A DNA stretch of 64,000 nucleotides. Source: an uncultured Prevotellaceae bacterium. Lineage in GTDB: Bacteria > Bacteroidota > Bacteroidia > Bacteroidales > Bacteroidaceae. Both the position numbers and the translations under genes were made by a program. Under the pieces are notes generated by a model. It saw only the letters and a program-made list of their open reading frames with translations. It was not told the origin of the DNA and searched no databases. Position 1 is the stretch's first letter; the number at the start of each line of letters is the position of its first letter. The stretch covers positions 38,398-102,397 of the forward strand of contig CAMZHV010000004.1 of the NCBI GenBank assembly GCA_947307015.1, read 5' to 3'. Shown here piece after piece: positions 14,647 to 23,347 of this stretch.

Positions 14647-14870
14647 AAAAACCCCTCTTCTAATGTCTGAGTCTTTCAGACTTACGTGCTGCAGTCATGG
14701 CGATGCGCCTGAAAGCAGGCTTTCGCGCACGCCCCGCCATCATCACTCGTTTCGTCCCGAAACACAGACATCAGCAGAGGCAAACGCTCGAACTTGTTCG
14801 CTTCTTCGAGTCTCTTCTATGAGACGAGTCTGAAGAACATCGCGCTTCGCGCTAAAAAACAGAGCTACTG
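14647..14870 (+). repeat. 224-bp dispersed repeat, copy 1
   Basis: Aligns without gaps to 57642-57865. I count about 14 mismatches, nearly all in the first 130 bases; from ACAGAGGCAAACGCTCG to CGCTAAAAAA the copies are identical. It contains inverted segments (TTCGAGTCTCTTCTATGAGA..., GCGCTTCGCGC) and an uninterrupted 55-codon frame from ATGTCTGAGTCTTTC (14664) to TGA, also open in copy 2. The surrounding gap (14529-14939) has no other gene. Confidence 0.85.
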
Positions 14871-14939
14871 GCATTAGGACAAGCTTCAGAGGACAATTTT
14901 TTATGTTTTTTTCTTTATCAAATAACTTGCGAAAGTTGA

Positions 14940-15239
14940 ATGAATAATAAAACGACGATTGAAGACTTTGTTTGTTGTGGCCAACATGCTGTCTGCGAGA
15001 AGGAGCTGTTGATGAAGGCCGCTGCAGAGCCCATCGAGTACTTCGACGACGAGGAGCTCGACCGATTCCGTGGACGTGCTGCCGATGCCTACACGCCAGC
15101 GGAGGAAGAGGAGTTCCGTGAGGTGCTTTACACCACGCTGAAGCGTGAGGTCGGCGACTGGCTGCGCAGCCTGCAACTGCGTGGCATAGAGTTGCCGGAA
15201 GGCATCCGCGATGAGGCTTTGATGCTGATGGACGAGTGA
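14940..15239 (+). CDS. Conserved-looking small protein of unknown function
   Basis: 99 residues, start MNNKTTIEDF. A cysteine-containing segment (VCCGQHAVCEKE, three Cys at positions 12-19) is followed by an acidic, mostly helical C-terminal part (FDDEELDRFRGR, TPAEEEEFREVL). No signal peptide or membrane segment. It lies 75 bases before the porW/sprE-like gene on the same strand and may be co-transcribed with it. Codon use and length look like a real gene, but I cannot assign a function. Confidence 0.65.
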   Translation: MNNKTTIEDFVCCGQHAVCEKELLMKAAAEPIEYFDDEELDRFRGRAADAYTPAEEEEFREVLYTTLKREVGDWLRSLQLRGIELPEGIRDEALMLMDE

Positions 15240-15314
15240 AATAATGAGGGTCAAGAGAGAATAATGACGCGAGAAAAACAATAAAACGACGAAGGCAACG
15301 TTATATAATAAGGT

Positions 15315-18245
15315 ATGATGCGCGCGCGTACGATAATACGTCTGTTTCCGCTGCTGATAGCAGGGGTGGTGTTGCTGTCGTGTTCCTCGTTGAAGAACAC
15401 CTCGTTGACACGCTTCTACCATAGTGCCACTTCGCGTTTCAATACGTTGTACAATGGTCGCGTAGCTTTTGAAGAAGGTGTTGAGGCTCAGAACAAAGGA
15501 CATGTGGACAACTACACGGAGCTGCTGCCGATGTTCGTCGTCGCCGACAAGAAGACGGCGGGTTTGGGCAAGGGCAATTTCGAGACTGCTATCGAGAAGA
15601 GCCAGAAAGCCATCAAGAAGCACAGTATCAAGCGCAAGCCCAAGAAGCCTTCGGGCAAGATGACCGAGAAGCAGAAGGCTTTCTACGCCCGCCACGAGTT
15701 CAACCCCTACCTCCACCACGCATGGATGATGATGGCCGATGCGCAGTTCCAGAAGGGCGAGTTCATCGAGGCCGCTGCCAGTTACAACTACATTCTTCGC
15801 CTCTACGCAGACCAGCCCAATATCGCCAGCGTGGCACGTGCCAAGTTGGCTCGCTGCTACGTGCTGCTCGAATGGCCCTACGATGCTGAGGATGTGTTCA
15901 ATAAAATCCGTCGCGACAGCATCTCTCCGCAGGGACAGCGCGAGCTGGACGCCACCCGCGTAGCGTATTACATGGCTACGGGACAGCTCAAGGAAGCCGT
16001 GGCCCCCCTCGAGAACTGCGTGAAGTACACCAAAGGCAAGCTGCCTAAGGCGCGCCGCTACTACCTCCTCGGACAGCTGAACCAGCAGGTGGGCAACAAG
16101 GAAGCGGCGTATAAGGCTTTGAAGAAATGTGTACGCCTGAACCCGCCTTACGAACTGGCCTTCAACGCCCGCATCCTCCAGACGGAAGTCATGGCCGACG
16201 GTCAGGGCAAGGCGATGATCCGCAAGCTGCGCCGCATGGCCAAGAACCCCAACAATGCCAACTACCTCGACCGCATCTACTATGCCATCGGCAATATCTA
16301 TCTCGCCAGCCGCGACACGATGAACACTATCTACGCCTGGAAGAAAGGTATCGAGGAGAGCACGCAGAACGGCTTTGCCAAGGCGGTCGTGCTGCAGCAT
16401 CTCGGAGAACTCTATTGGGAACGCGAGAACTATATCGACGCCACCGACTGCTACGTGCAGCTCGCCGGACTCATGGACAAGGAGCACAACGGCTACGAAG
16501 AGGTGCAGCGGCGTAGCAAGATTCTCTCCGAACTCGAACCGCACCTCTCAACGGTGAAGCTGCAGGACAGCCTGCAGGTGCTGGCCAAACTGCCTGAGAA
16601 AGAATACTTAGCCGTGATCGACCGCGTCATCGACGAGCTGAAGAAGAAAGAGAAGGAGGAGGAGAAACGCTTGGAGAAGCAGGGCGCCAACGCCGCCCGC
16701 ACCAATGCCGCCACAGCAGCCACGGCGGCCAACAAGGGGCAGACGGGTGCCGTGCGTCGCGGCTCGCAGTCGACGACGTTCTATTTCTACAACGCGCAGA
16801 CCGTTAACCAAGGTAAACAGGACTTCCAGCGCAAGTGGGGCAACCGACCCAACGAGGACAACTGGCGCATCAGCAACAAGCAGTCGCTGGGCGGCACTTC
16901 GACTGAGGCCGGTAGTGTTGACATGGCCGCACTCGACAGCCTCGGCACGATGCCCGACCTCTTAGGTGAAGACGGTCAGCAGCTTAGCGAAGAGGAGCAG
17001 CGCCTGAAGGACTCCCTCGAGAACGATCCGCACCATCGCGAGTTCTACATCAAACAGCTGCCGCTGACCGAGGAAATGGTGGAGGCATCCAATGCGATGA
17101 TCCTCGACGGACTTTACAACGGCGGCATTCTCGAGATGGAGAAGTTAGGTAACTACCCGCTCTCAGAGAAAACGCTACTGCGACTCATCCGCGACTTCCC
17201 CGACTTCGATCAGATGGATAATGTCTACTACCATCTCTTCCTCTTGGCCATGCGCCGCGGTGACGAGGAGGATATGGCCCGCTACTTAGGGCTGCTGCAG
17301 GAGTCGTACGCCGAAAGCAAGCTCACGAAGACCATCTCCAACCCGCGCTTCGTGGAGCTGGCGCAGTTCGGTCGTCACCTCGAAGACTCTCTCTATGCCG
17401 AGACCTACGAGGCATACAAGGAAGGGCAATACTGGAAGATTGACGAGAACTGCCGTCAGAGTGCCGAGGACTTCGAAGAGGGCGCTCACCGCGCTAAGTT
17501 CCTGTTTATCCATGCGATGAAGCAGCTCTACACGGGCGAGCGCGATTCCTTCTTCGCCGAGCTCAAGGTGGTGGCGGAGAAATATGGCAGCAACGAGATT
17601 GCCGAGCTGGCCAAGGCTTACGTCAAGGGCATCCAGGAAGGTCGCTTGTTAGCGTCGGACAAATGGGATGTCAGCAATATCTGGGCACAGCACGCCATAG
17701 ATGTCAGCTCCGACAACACCACCGCGGCCGATACCCTCGTGGCCGACCCCGCCGTCCCTTACGTCTTTGTGCTGGCCTATCCGACCGGCGAACTCGACGA
17801 GGACCAGCTGCTCTTCGAGATGGCGCGTTTCAACTTCACCTCCTTCATGGCGCGTAATTTTGACATCGAGATAGTCAAGTCAGGTGCCATCTCACAGCTG
17901 CGTGTCACCGGCTTTGAGAGCTATGACGAGGTGCATGCCTACGCCCAGCAAGTCTATGCCGACCAACACATGCGCGAACGACTCGAAGGCATACGTGCCA
18001 TCCTCATCAGCGAGGCTAATCTCAAACTCCTCGGCACACGTTACAGCTACGATGAGTATGCTGAGTTCTATGATGCAGAGCTCTCGCCGCTTGAAGTGCC
18101 CGAAGACCTCATCCTCGACGAGCCCAAAGATGCCTTCCCCACAGACATCGACGATGTTCCAGAGAGTCAGGAAAAGTCCGATGAAACCGACGATTCTGAA
18201 GAGGAAGACGATGACAGCAATGACGATGAAGACTGGCTGTTCTGA
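15315..18245 (+). CDS. porW: TPR lipoprotein, PorW/SprE-like (type IX secretion)
   Basis: 976 residues with lipoprotein signal AGVVLLSC (Cys23). Residues ~130-420 carry helical tetratricopeptide-type repeats (HAWMMMADAQFQKGEFIEAA, AFNARILQTEVM). An Ala/Lys-rich linker follows near 440-500, then a long helical C-terminal region and an extremely acidic tail (SEEEDDDSNDDEDWLF). PorW/SprE is an outer-membrane-associated lipoprotein needed for type IX secretion and gliding in Bacteroidota. The opening (TRFYHSATSRFNTLYNG) fits that family. PorX is encoded 35 kb away in this window. A generic TPR lipoprotein remains possible. Confidence 0.72.
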   Translation: MMRARTIIRLFPLLIAGVVLLSCSSLKNTSLTRFYHSATSRFNTLYNGRVAFEEGVEAQNKGHVDNYTELLPMFVVADKKTAGLGKGNFETAIEKSQKAIKKHSIKRKPKKPSGKMTEKQKAFYARHEFNPYLHHAWMMMADAQFQKGEFIEAAASYNYILRLYADQPNIASVARAKLARCYVLLEWPYDAEDVFNKIRRDSISPQGQRELDATRVAYYMATGQLKEAVAPLENCVKYTKGKLPKARRYYLLGQLNQQVGNKEAAYKALKKCVRLNPPYELAFNARILQTEVMADGQGKAMIRKLRRMAKNPNNANYLDRIYYAIGNIYLASRDTMNTIYAWKKGIEESTQNGFAKAVVLQHLGELYWERENYIDATDCYVQLAGLMDKEHNGYEEVQRRSKILSELEPHLSTVKLQDSLQVLAKLPEKEYLAVIDRVIDELKKKEKEEEKRLEKQGANAARTNAATAATAANKGQTGAVRRGSQSTTFYFYNAQTVNQGKQDFQRKWGNRPNEDNWRISNKQSLGGTSTEAGSVDMAALDSLGTMPDLLGEDGQQLSEEEQRLKDSLENDPHHREFYIKQLPLTEEMVEASNAMILDGLYNGGILEMEKLGNYPLSEKTLLRLIRDFPDFDQMDNVYYHLFLLAMRRGDEEDMARYLGLLQESYAESKLTKTISNPRFVELAQFGRHLEDSLYAETYEAYKEGQYWKIDENCRQSAEDFEEGAHRAKFLFIHAMKQLYTGERDSFFAELKVVAEKYGSNEIAELAKAYVKGIQEGRLLASDKWDVSNIWAQHAIDVSSDNTTAADTLVADPAVPYVFVLAYPTGELDEDQLLFEMARFNFTSFMARNFDIEIVKSGAISQLRVTGFESYDEVHAYAQQVYADQHMRERLEGIRAILISEANLKLLGTRYSYDEYAEFYDAELSPLEVPEDLILDEPKDAFPTDIDDVPESQEKSDETDDSEEEDDDSNDDEDWLF

Positions 18246-18304
18246 CAGACACTCCCGGCATCGACGCTAACTATTCCAACCCCAAAACCCTAAATAACAG
18301 CTCT

Positions 18305-19159
18305 ATGAAGACCCTGAAACAGATGGCGGTGATTGCCGCCGCAGCGCTGACCGCCGTGTCGTGCGGTCAGAAAGGGGAGGCACAGAAGGTGCTCGTCCTC
18401 TACTATTCACAGACATCCAACACTAAAATCGTTGCCGAGAACATCGCAACACGCTTGGGCGCCGACATCGAAGAGATCGTGCCCGTGAAGCCATACGATG
18501 GTGACTTCCAGGCTACCATCGGACGCTGCATGGAGGAACGCCAACAGGGCATCGTGACAGAGATACAGCCTGTTGCTGCCGACCTCTCGCAGTATGACGT
18601 AATCTTCATCGGCTATCCCATCTGGTTCGGCACCTTCGCGCCGCCCATGGCTACTTTTCTTAGCACGGCCGACTTGAGCGGCAAGAAAATAGTGCCTTTC
18701 TGCACCTTCGGCAGCGGAGGCCTCGAATCCAGCATCAAGGATCTCCAGGCCAAGCAGCCCAATGCAGAGATACTTCCGGGCTACGGCGTGCGTGCCGCCC
18801 GTATGGCAGCTGCTCCCAAGGAAATAGAGACTTTCCTCATGGCTGGCGGCTTCATCGAGGGTGAGTATACGGCTCCCGCCGACTTCCCTGGGCAGCATGA
18901 GGTGAGCGCCGAGGAGGCAGCTATCTTCGATACAGCCGTGGGCGACTATCCGATGATCAACGCGCAGGCACAGACTGTTGCAGTCCGCACAGTTCCCGAA
19001 GGTGTGGAATATATGTTCACCGCCGTCGACAAGCCCCGCATGGAAGGGCATATAGCTGTCAGCGACGACAAGCCCAAACTTCCGCCCGCCGCTTCCATGA
19101 CCATCTACGTGCTGGTGGCTGATGGCGGAACTCCCGAATTCACACGCGTTGTTCGATGA
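18305..19159 (+). CDS. Flavodoxin-domain lipoprotein
   Basis: 284 residues. Lipoprotein signal with lipobox AVSC (Cys20), then a flavodoxin fold: FMN phosphate loop YYSQTSNTKIV, GYPIWFGTFAPPM and CTFGSGGLESS. After about residue 195 a ~90-residue C-terminal extension follows that I do not recognise. A flavodoxin anchored outside the cytosol is unusual; such proteins in Bacteroidota may serve redox chemistry in the periplasm. The gene overlaps the sulfatase start by ATGA, which implies translational coupling. Whether the two work together is unknown. Confidence 0.8.
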   Translation: MKTLKQMAVIAAAALTAVSCGQKGEAQKVLVLYYSQTSNTKIVAENIATRLGADIEEIVPVKPYDGDFQATIGRCMEERQQGIVTEIQPVAADLSQYDVIFIGYPIWFGTFAPPMATFLSTADLSGKKIVPFCTFGSGGLESSIKDLQAKQPNAEILPGYGVRAARMAAAPKEIETFLMAGGFIEGEYTAPADFPGQHEVSAEEAAIFDTAVGDYPMINAQAQTVAVRTVPEGVEYMFTAVDKPRMEGHIAVSDDKPKLPPAASMTIYVLVADGGTPEFTRVVR

Positions 19160-20658
19160 TAAATAGTCTTCGCTATGCACCTGCTGGGCTACTCGCGTTA
19201 GCCGTTCTGCCCATGTCGGCTCGTCAGCGCCCTAACATCCTGTATATCATGTGCGATGACATGGGGTGGGGCGACCTGTCGTGCTATGGGCAGCAGCATT
19301 TCAGCACGCCAAACATCGACCGCCTGGCACAGCAGGGTATGCGCATGACGTCAGCCTACGCCGGCAGTCCCGTGTCGGCTCCCTCGCGTGCCTGCTTCAT
19401 GACGGGCCAACACTCGGGGCACACCCACGTGCGAGGGAATAAGGAATACTGGAGCGGGCGTGTGGAGTACGGGCAAAACGTGGACTACGCTGTCGTGGGA
19501 CAGGAACCCTACGACACCGCTTGTGTCATCCTGCCAGAGATCTTCAAGGCGGCCGGCTATCGCACGGGAATGTTCGGCAAGTGGGCTGGTGGTTATGAGG
19601 GCAGCCCCTCGACACCCGACAAACGCGGCGTAGATGAATTCTACGGCTACATCTGTCAGTTCCAGGCACATCTCTACTTCCCCAACTTCCTCAACCGCTA
19701 CAGCCGTGCGCTTGGCGACACCGCCGTCGTGCGTGAGGTGTTGGAACAGAACATCCAGCACGCCATGTACGGCGACGACTACAACAATCGCCGTCAGTAC
19801 AGCGCCGATCTCATCCACGAACGTGCCTTGTCGTGGCTGCGTCAGCAGGAAGTCGGTAAGCCCTTTTTTGGCATCTTCACCTATACCCTTCCCCACGCCG
19901 AGCTGCGTCAGCCTGACGACTCGCTGTTGCAGTCTTTCCGTGGCAAGCTGTTGCCTGAGCGCACCTATCATGGCGACAATCCTTCGCGCTACAACCCGAC
20001 ACCCGAGGCTCACGCGCAGTTTGCAGCGATGATCACGCGCCTCGATGCACAGGTGGGCGAAATCATGCAACTCCTCGAGGAACGCGGGTTGGCGGACAAT
20101 ACTGTGCTCATCTTCACCTCCGACAACGGGCCTCATGAAGAGGGTGGGGCAGACCCCGACTACTTCAACCACGACGGTAAGTTCCGCGGCTTGAAGCGCA
20201 GCACCTACGAAGGCGGCATCCGCATCCCCTTCATCGTGCGCTGGCCGGGGAAGATCCGTGCAGGCAGCGAGAGCGATCAGCCCTTCGCTTTCTACGATCT
20301 CATGCCGACATTCTGTGAGATGGCTGGGATCAAGAACCTGCGGAAGATAGGCATCACGCAGCTTCAGACCGACGGCATCAGCATTTTGCCCACGCTCACG
20401 GGCAAGGGGCGCCAACGTCAGCACGACCACCTCTATTGGGAGTTCCATGAGACGGATATGCTCGGCGTGCGGCGCGGCGACTGGAAGCTGGTCGTTCAGC
20501 GCGGCAAGCCTATGCTCTACAACCTGGCATCCGATCCCCACGAAGACAACGACCTTGCAGCCCAGCATCCTGACATTGTGCGCCTGCTCCTACGCAAAAT
20601 CCACGAAGACCACACCGACAGCCCCCTCTTCCCCGTCACGCTGCCCCCGTTGGAGTGA
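19156..20658 (+). CDS. Secreted Ser-type sulfatase
   Basis: 500 residues. N-terminal hydrophobic signal (LLALAVLPMSA), then the alkaline-phosphatase-like sulfatase fold starting RPNILYIMCDDMGWGD (metal aspartates 34-35). The formylglycine site reads S74-A-P-S-R, so the residue to be oxidised is Ser, not Cys; maturation would need an anaerobic radical-SAM enzyme (anSME), which is not in the window. FTSDNGPHEEGG supplies further metal ligands. The domain belongs to the arylsulfatase-A-like group, which acts on sulfated glycans. Start codon overlaps the flavodoxin stop (ATGA). Confidence 0.9.
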   Translation: MINSLRYAPAGLLALAVLPMSARQRPNILYIMCDDMGWGDLSCYGQQHFSTPNIDRLAQQGMRMTSAYAGSPVSAPSRACFMTGQHSGHTHVRGNKEYWSGRVEYGQNVDYAVVGQEPYDTACVILPEIFKAAGYRTGMFGKWAGGYEGSPSTPDKRGVDEFYGYICQFQAHLYFPNFLNRYSRALGDTAVVREVLEQNIQHAMYGDDYNNRRQYSADLIHERALSWLRQQEVGKPFFGIFTYTLPHAELRQPDDSLLQSFRGKLLPERTYHGDNPSRYNPTPEAHAQFAAMITRLDAQVGEIMQLLEERGLADNTVLIFTSDNGPHEEGGADPDYFNHDGKFRGLKRSTYEGGIRIPFIVRWPGKIRAGSESDQPFAFYDLMPTFCEMAGIKNLRKIGITQLQTDGISILPTLTGKGRQRQHDHLYWEFHETDMLGVRRGDWKLVVQRGKPMLYNLASDPHEDNDLAAQHPDIVRLLLRKIHEDHTDSPLFPVTLPPLE

Positions 20659-20779
20659 GCGAACTCTTGCAGGTCTTCCAGACCCCGTGCCAACAGGTGT
20701 GAAGCGTGAAAAATGAGGAAATAGCGGTAATTTAACATATATTAGGTAGCAAAAGGCGGTTTATGTGTTCACCTTTTGC

Positions 20780-20787
20780 TACCTTTG
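20780..20787 (+). promoter_or_regulatory. -7 box (TACCTTTG) for the GH13 gene
   Basis: TACCTTTG, 31 bases before ATG 20819. It confirms that the ORF-track start at 20765 is too early. Confidence 0.6.
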
Positions 20788-20818
20788 TCACGTAATAACC
20801 CTTAATCAAGCGAAAACT

Positions 20819-22744
20819 ATGAAGAGAATGATTGTCCTCGCAATGGTGATGGCGGTGGCGACAAGCCTCATGGCAGCACGTCAGCCGATGGTCACACGCA
20901 TCGATCCCACGGATTGGTTCACGGGTCTCAAGGACGGCTCGCTGCAACTCATGGTGTACGGCACTGGCATACGCGACGCTGAGGTGTCGACGACACGCAA
21001 CGATGTGCGCATCGACTCGCTGGTGCGTCTGGACTCCCCTAACTACTTGCTCGTGTACCTTAATACTACGGGCGCGCAGGCGGGCGAGTTGCCGCTGACG
21101 TTCAGCCTCGGCAAGCGCAAGCAGGTGGTGAAGTACCAGCTGCGCGAGCGCGAGAAAGCAGGTGATGAGCGTGAGGGTTTCAGCATCGAGGATGTTCTCT
21201 ATTTGCTCATGCCCGACCGCTTTGCGCAGAGTCCTGACCACGCCCCTCAGATTGCGGGGATGAACACTTACGTTGAGAACCGTAATGAGCCGAGTCTGCG
21301 CCATGGTGGCGACCTCGAAGGTATACGCCAACATCTTGACTACTTCAACGAGCTCGGCGTCACGGCGTTGTGGTTCACGCCTATCCTCGAGAACAACTCG
21401 CCCGACGACCATGGTGCCAGCACCTATCACGGCTATGCCACTACGGACTACTATCGTGTGGATCCACGCTTCGGCACCAACGCCCAGTACCGCCAACTCA
21501 TCGACGATGCCCATGCCCACGGCCTGAAGGTCGTCATGGATATGATCTTTAACCACTGTGGCTTCGACCATCCCTGGGTTAGCGACTTGCCCACCAAGGA
21601 CTGGCTGAACACCGCCACCTGGCTGCCCGGCCATGACCGTCGAGGCGCACAGGGCGAAGTGGTTACAGCCGACGGCTTTCTGCAGACATCGTACAAGATC
21701 ACTCCTGTCTTCGACCCCTATGCCGCTGAGGTGGACTTGAAGGAAACCGTCGACGGATGGTTTGTCTCTTCCATGCCTGACCTTAACCACCGCAACCACC
21801 ACCTGATGACCTACCTTATCCAAAGTTCTATCTGGTGGATAGAGACGGCAGGCATCGATGGCATTCGCATGGACACCTATCCCTACGCCGACGCACGCGG
21901 TATGGCACGATGGATGAAGCGCTTGGACGAAGAATATCCCAACTTCAACGTGGTCGGCGAGACGTGGGTCACGGAGCCGGCTTACACAGCAGCCTGGCAG
22001 AAGGGTAGCCGCATGACACCTTACAACTCCTACCTGAAGACGGTCATGGATTTCAGCTTCTTCGACAAATTAGCCAAGGCCAAGAAGGAGGAGACCGATG
22101 CATGGTGGGACGGCTACAATCGCCTCTACAACAGTTTCCTATACGACTACCTCTATGAAGATCCTTCGCACGTGATGGCATTCGTGGACAACCACGACAC
22201 CGATCGCTTCCTCGAGAACACACAGGATGCCAACCGTCTCCAGTGTGCCCTCGCTCTGTTGCTGACGGCACCCCGCATCCCGCAGCTTTACTACGGCACG
22301 GAAATCCTCATGAACGGCACGAAGGAAATCACCGACGGCCATGTGCGCAAGGATTTCCCCGGCGGTTTCCCCGGCGATTCCCGCAGCGCCTTCACGAAGG
22401 AGGGACGCACCGAGCAGGAACAGGCCATGTTCACGTGGCTGAGCCGCCTGCTGCACTGGCGTCAGGGCAACGAGACTATCATTCGCGGTTATACCACGCA
22501 ATTCACACCGTGGAAGGGCGTTTACGTCATCGCGCGACGCTGGCATCGCGATACGGTCATCACCGTCATCAACGGCACTTCACATGACGCTGTCATGGAA
22601 GTGAGCCGCTTTGCCGAACTCCTTGACACGGAAGGGACTGCAATCAGCCGGCAGGCTGTGGACATCCCCACGGGCCGCCACTTCGATCTTAGCAGCGACG
22701 TGAAGCTCGCTCCTCACGAGGCGCTGGTACTGCAACTGGAATAG
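20819..22744 (+). CDS. GH13 alpha-amylase family enzyme, SusA/neopullulanase-like
   Basis: 641 residues from ATG 20819. Signal peptide (MKRMIVLAMVMAVATSLMA), N-terminal Ig-like cyclomaltodextrinase-type domain (~20-115), then the GH13 barrel. Region I is DMIFNHCGFD. Nucleophile D352 is in GIRMDTYPY, acid/base E381 in VVGETWV, and D460 in FVDNHDTDR, so all three catalytic carboxylates are present. A C-terminal beta domain ends the protein. It resembles SusA of Bacteroides, which degrades starch oligosaccharides in the periplasm. No SusC/D-type genes are nearby, so it is not in a typical PUL here. Confidence 0.88.
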   Translation: MKRMIVLAMVMAVATSLMAARQPMVTRIDPTDWFTGLKDGSLQLMVYGTGIRDAEVSTTRNDVRIDSLVRLDSPNYLLVYLNTTGAQAGELPLTFSLGKRKQVVKYQLREREKAGDEREGFSIEDVLYLLMPDRFAQSPDHAPQIAGMNTYVENRNEPSLRHGGDLEGIRQHLDYFNELGVTALWFTPILENNSPDDHGASTYHGYATTDYYRVDPRFGTNAQYRQLIDDAHAHGLKVVMDMIFNHCGFDHPWVSDLPTKDWLNTATWLPGHDRRGAQGEVVTADGFLQTSYKITPVFDPYAAEVDLKETVDGWFVSSMPDLNHRNHHLMTYLIQSSIWWIETAGIDGIRMDTYPYADARGMARWMKRLDEEYPNFNVVGETWVTEPAYTAAWQKGSRMTPYNSYLKTVMDFSFFDKLAKAKKEETDAWWDGYNRLYNSFLYDYLYEDPSHVMAFVDNHDTDRFLENTQDANRLQCALALLLTAPRIPQLYYGTEILMNGTKEITDGHVRKDFPGGFPGDSRSAFTKEGRTEQEQAMFTWLSRLLHWRQGNETIIRGYTTQFTPWKGVYVIARRWHRDTVITVINGTSHDAVMEVSRFAELLDTEGTAISRQAVDIPTGRHFDLSSDVKLAPHEALVLQLE

Positions 22745-22802
22745 GCCGGATGACAGCATCCAATAGTAATATTCACTTTAGAACCAAAAAGATATAGAAG
22801 AA

Positions 22803-23150
22803 ATGGCACTCAACTGGAACAAGGAGTTGAAGCAGTACTACTCCATCGCTGAAGTGGGTGAGATGTTCAATGTCCCCGTGACGATGCTGCGCTATTGGGA
22901 AAAGGAGTTCCCCACCATCAAACCCAAGAAGGGAGGCAATAATGTGCGCATGTATTCTGCCGCCGACATCGAAGAGATACGTCTCATCTACGACCTTGTG
23001 AAGGTGCGCAACATGAAGCTGGCGGCGGCACGCGAACTCATACACCGCAATCGCGAAGGCGCCAAGAATAGCAGCGATCTGCTGGACCGCCTGACGAACG
23101 TGCGGGAAGAGCTCGTGAGTATCAAGAAAGAGCTGGACGCGCTGGTTTAA
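22803..23150 (+). CDS. MerR-family transcriptional regulator
   Basis: 115 residues. The N-terminal winged helix-turn-helix (YSIAEVGEMFNVPVTMLRYWEKE) is followed by the MerR wing (RMYSAADIEEIRLIYDLV) and a C-terminal coiled coil (LDRLTNVREELVSIKKEL). There are no metal-binding cysteines, so it is not a metal sensor. This short MerR form is common in Bacteroidales. Its stop codon abuts a 20-bp inverted repeat. Target genes are unknown. Confidence 0.85.
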   Translation: MALNWNKELKQYYSIAEVGEMFNVPVTMLRYWEKEFPTIKPKKGGNNVRMYSAADIEEIRLIYDLVKVRNMKLAAARELIHRNREGAKNSSDLLDRLTNVREELVSIKKELDALV

Positions 23151-23347
23151 CCCAAATCGGTCATTAGGATTGATGGCAGATTGGTATTTGTTTCGAGCAG
23201 ATTGGCCATATTGTTATCGAAGGCGTAGCGGGCTACGGCGAGTTGGCAATGTGGACAAGATGCCGAAAGAAATGCTAAGATGACATCAATAGACCGTAAA
23301 AAAGAGCTGAATTATATTATATGTCGGCCTAATGACCGATTTGGGTT
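23149..23347. mobile_element. MITE-like ~200-bp element with perfect 20-bp terminal inverted repeats
   Basis: AACCCAAATCGGTCATTAGG (23149-23168) is repeated as its exact reverse complement at 23328-23347. The arms touch the stop codons of the convergent merR and relA genes. The interior (159 bases) has no long ORF and contains a small hairpin (GTAGCGGGCTAC). A non-autonomous transposable element and a long bidirectional terminator-like hairpin are both possible. No obvious target-site duplication is visible. Confidence 0.6.

Noticed and set aside
14564-14833. 89-residue ORF as a real gene
   Set aside because: It runs through a tandem repeat and the 224-bp dispersed repeat; most differences between copies change amino acids.
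14901-16544. 547-residue minus-strand ORF
   Set aside because: Shadow of the porW/sprE-like gene; no recognisable domains.
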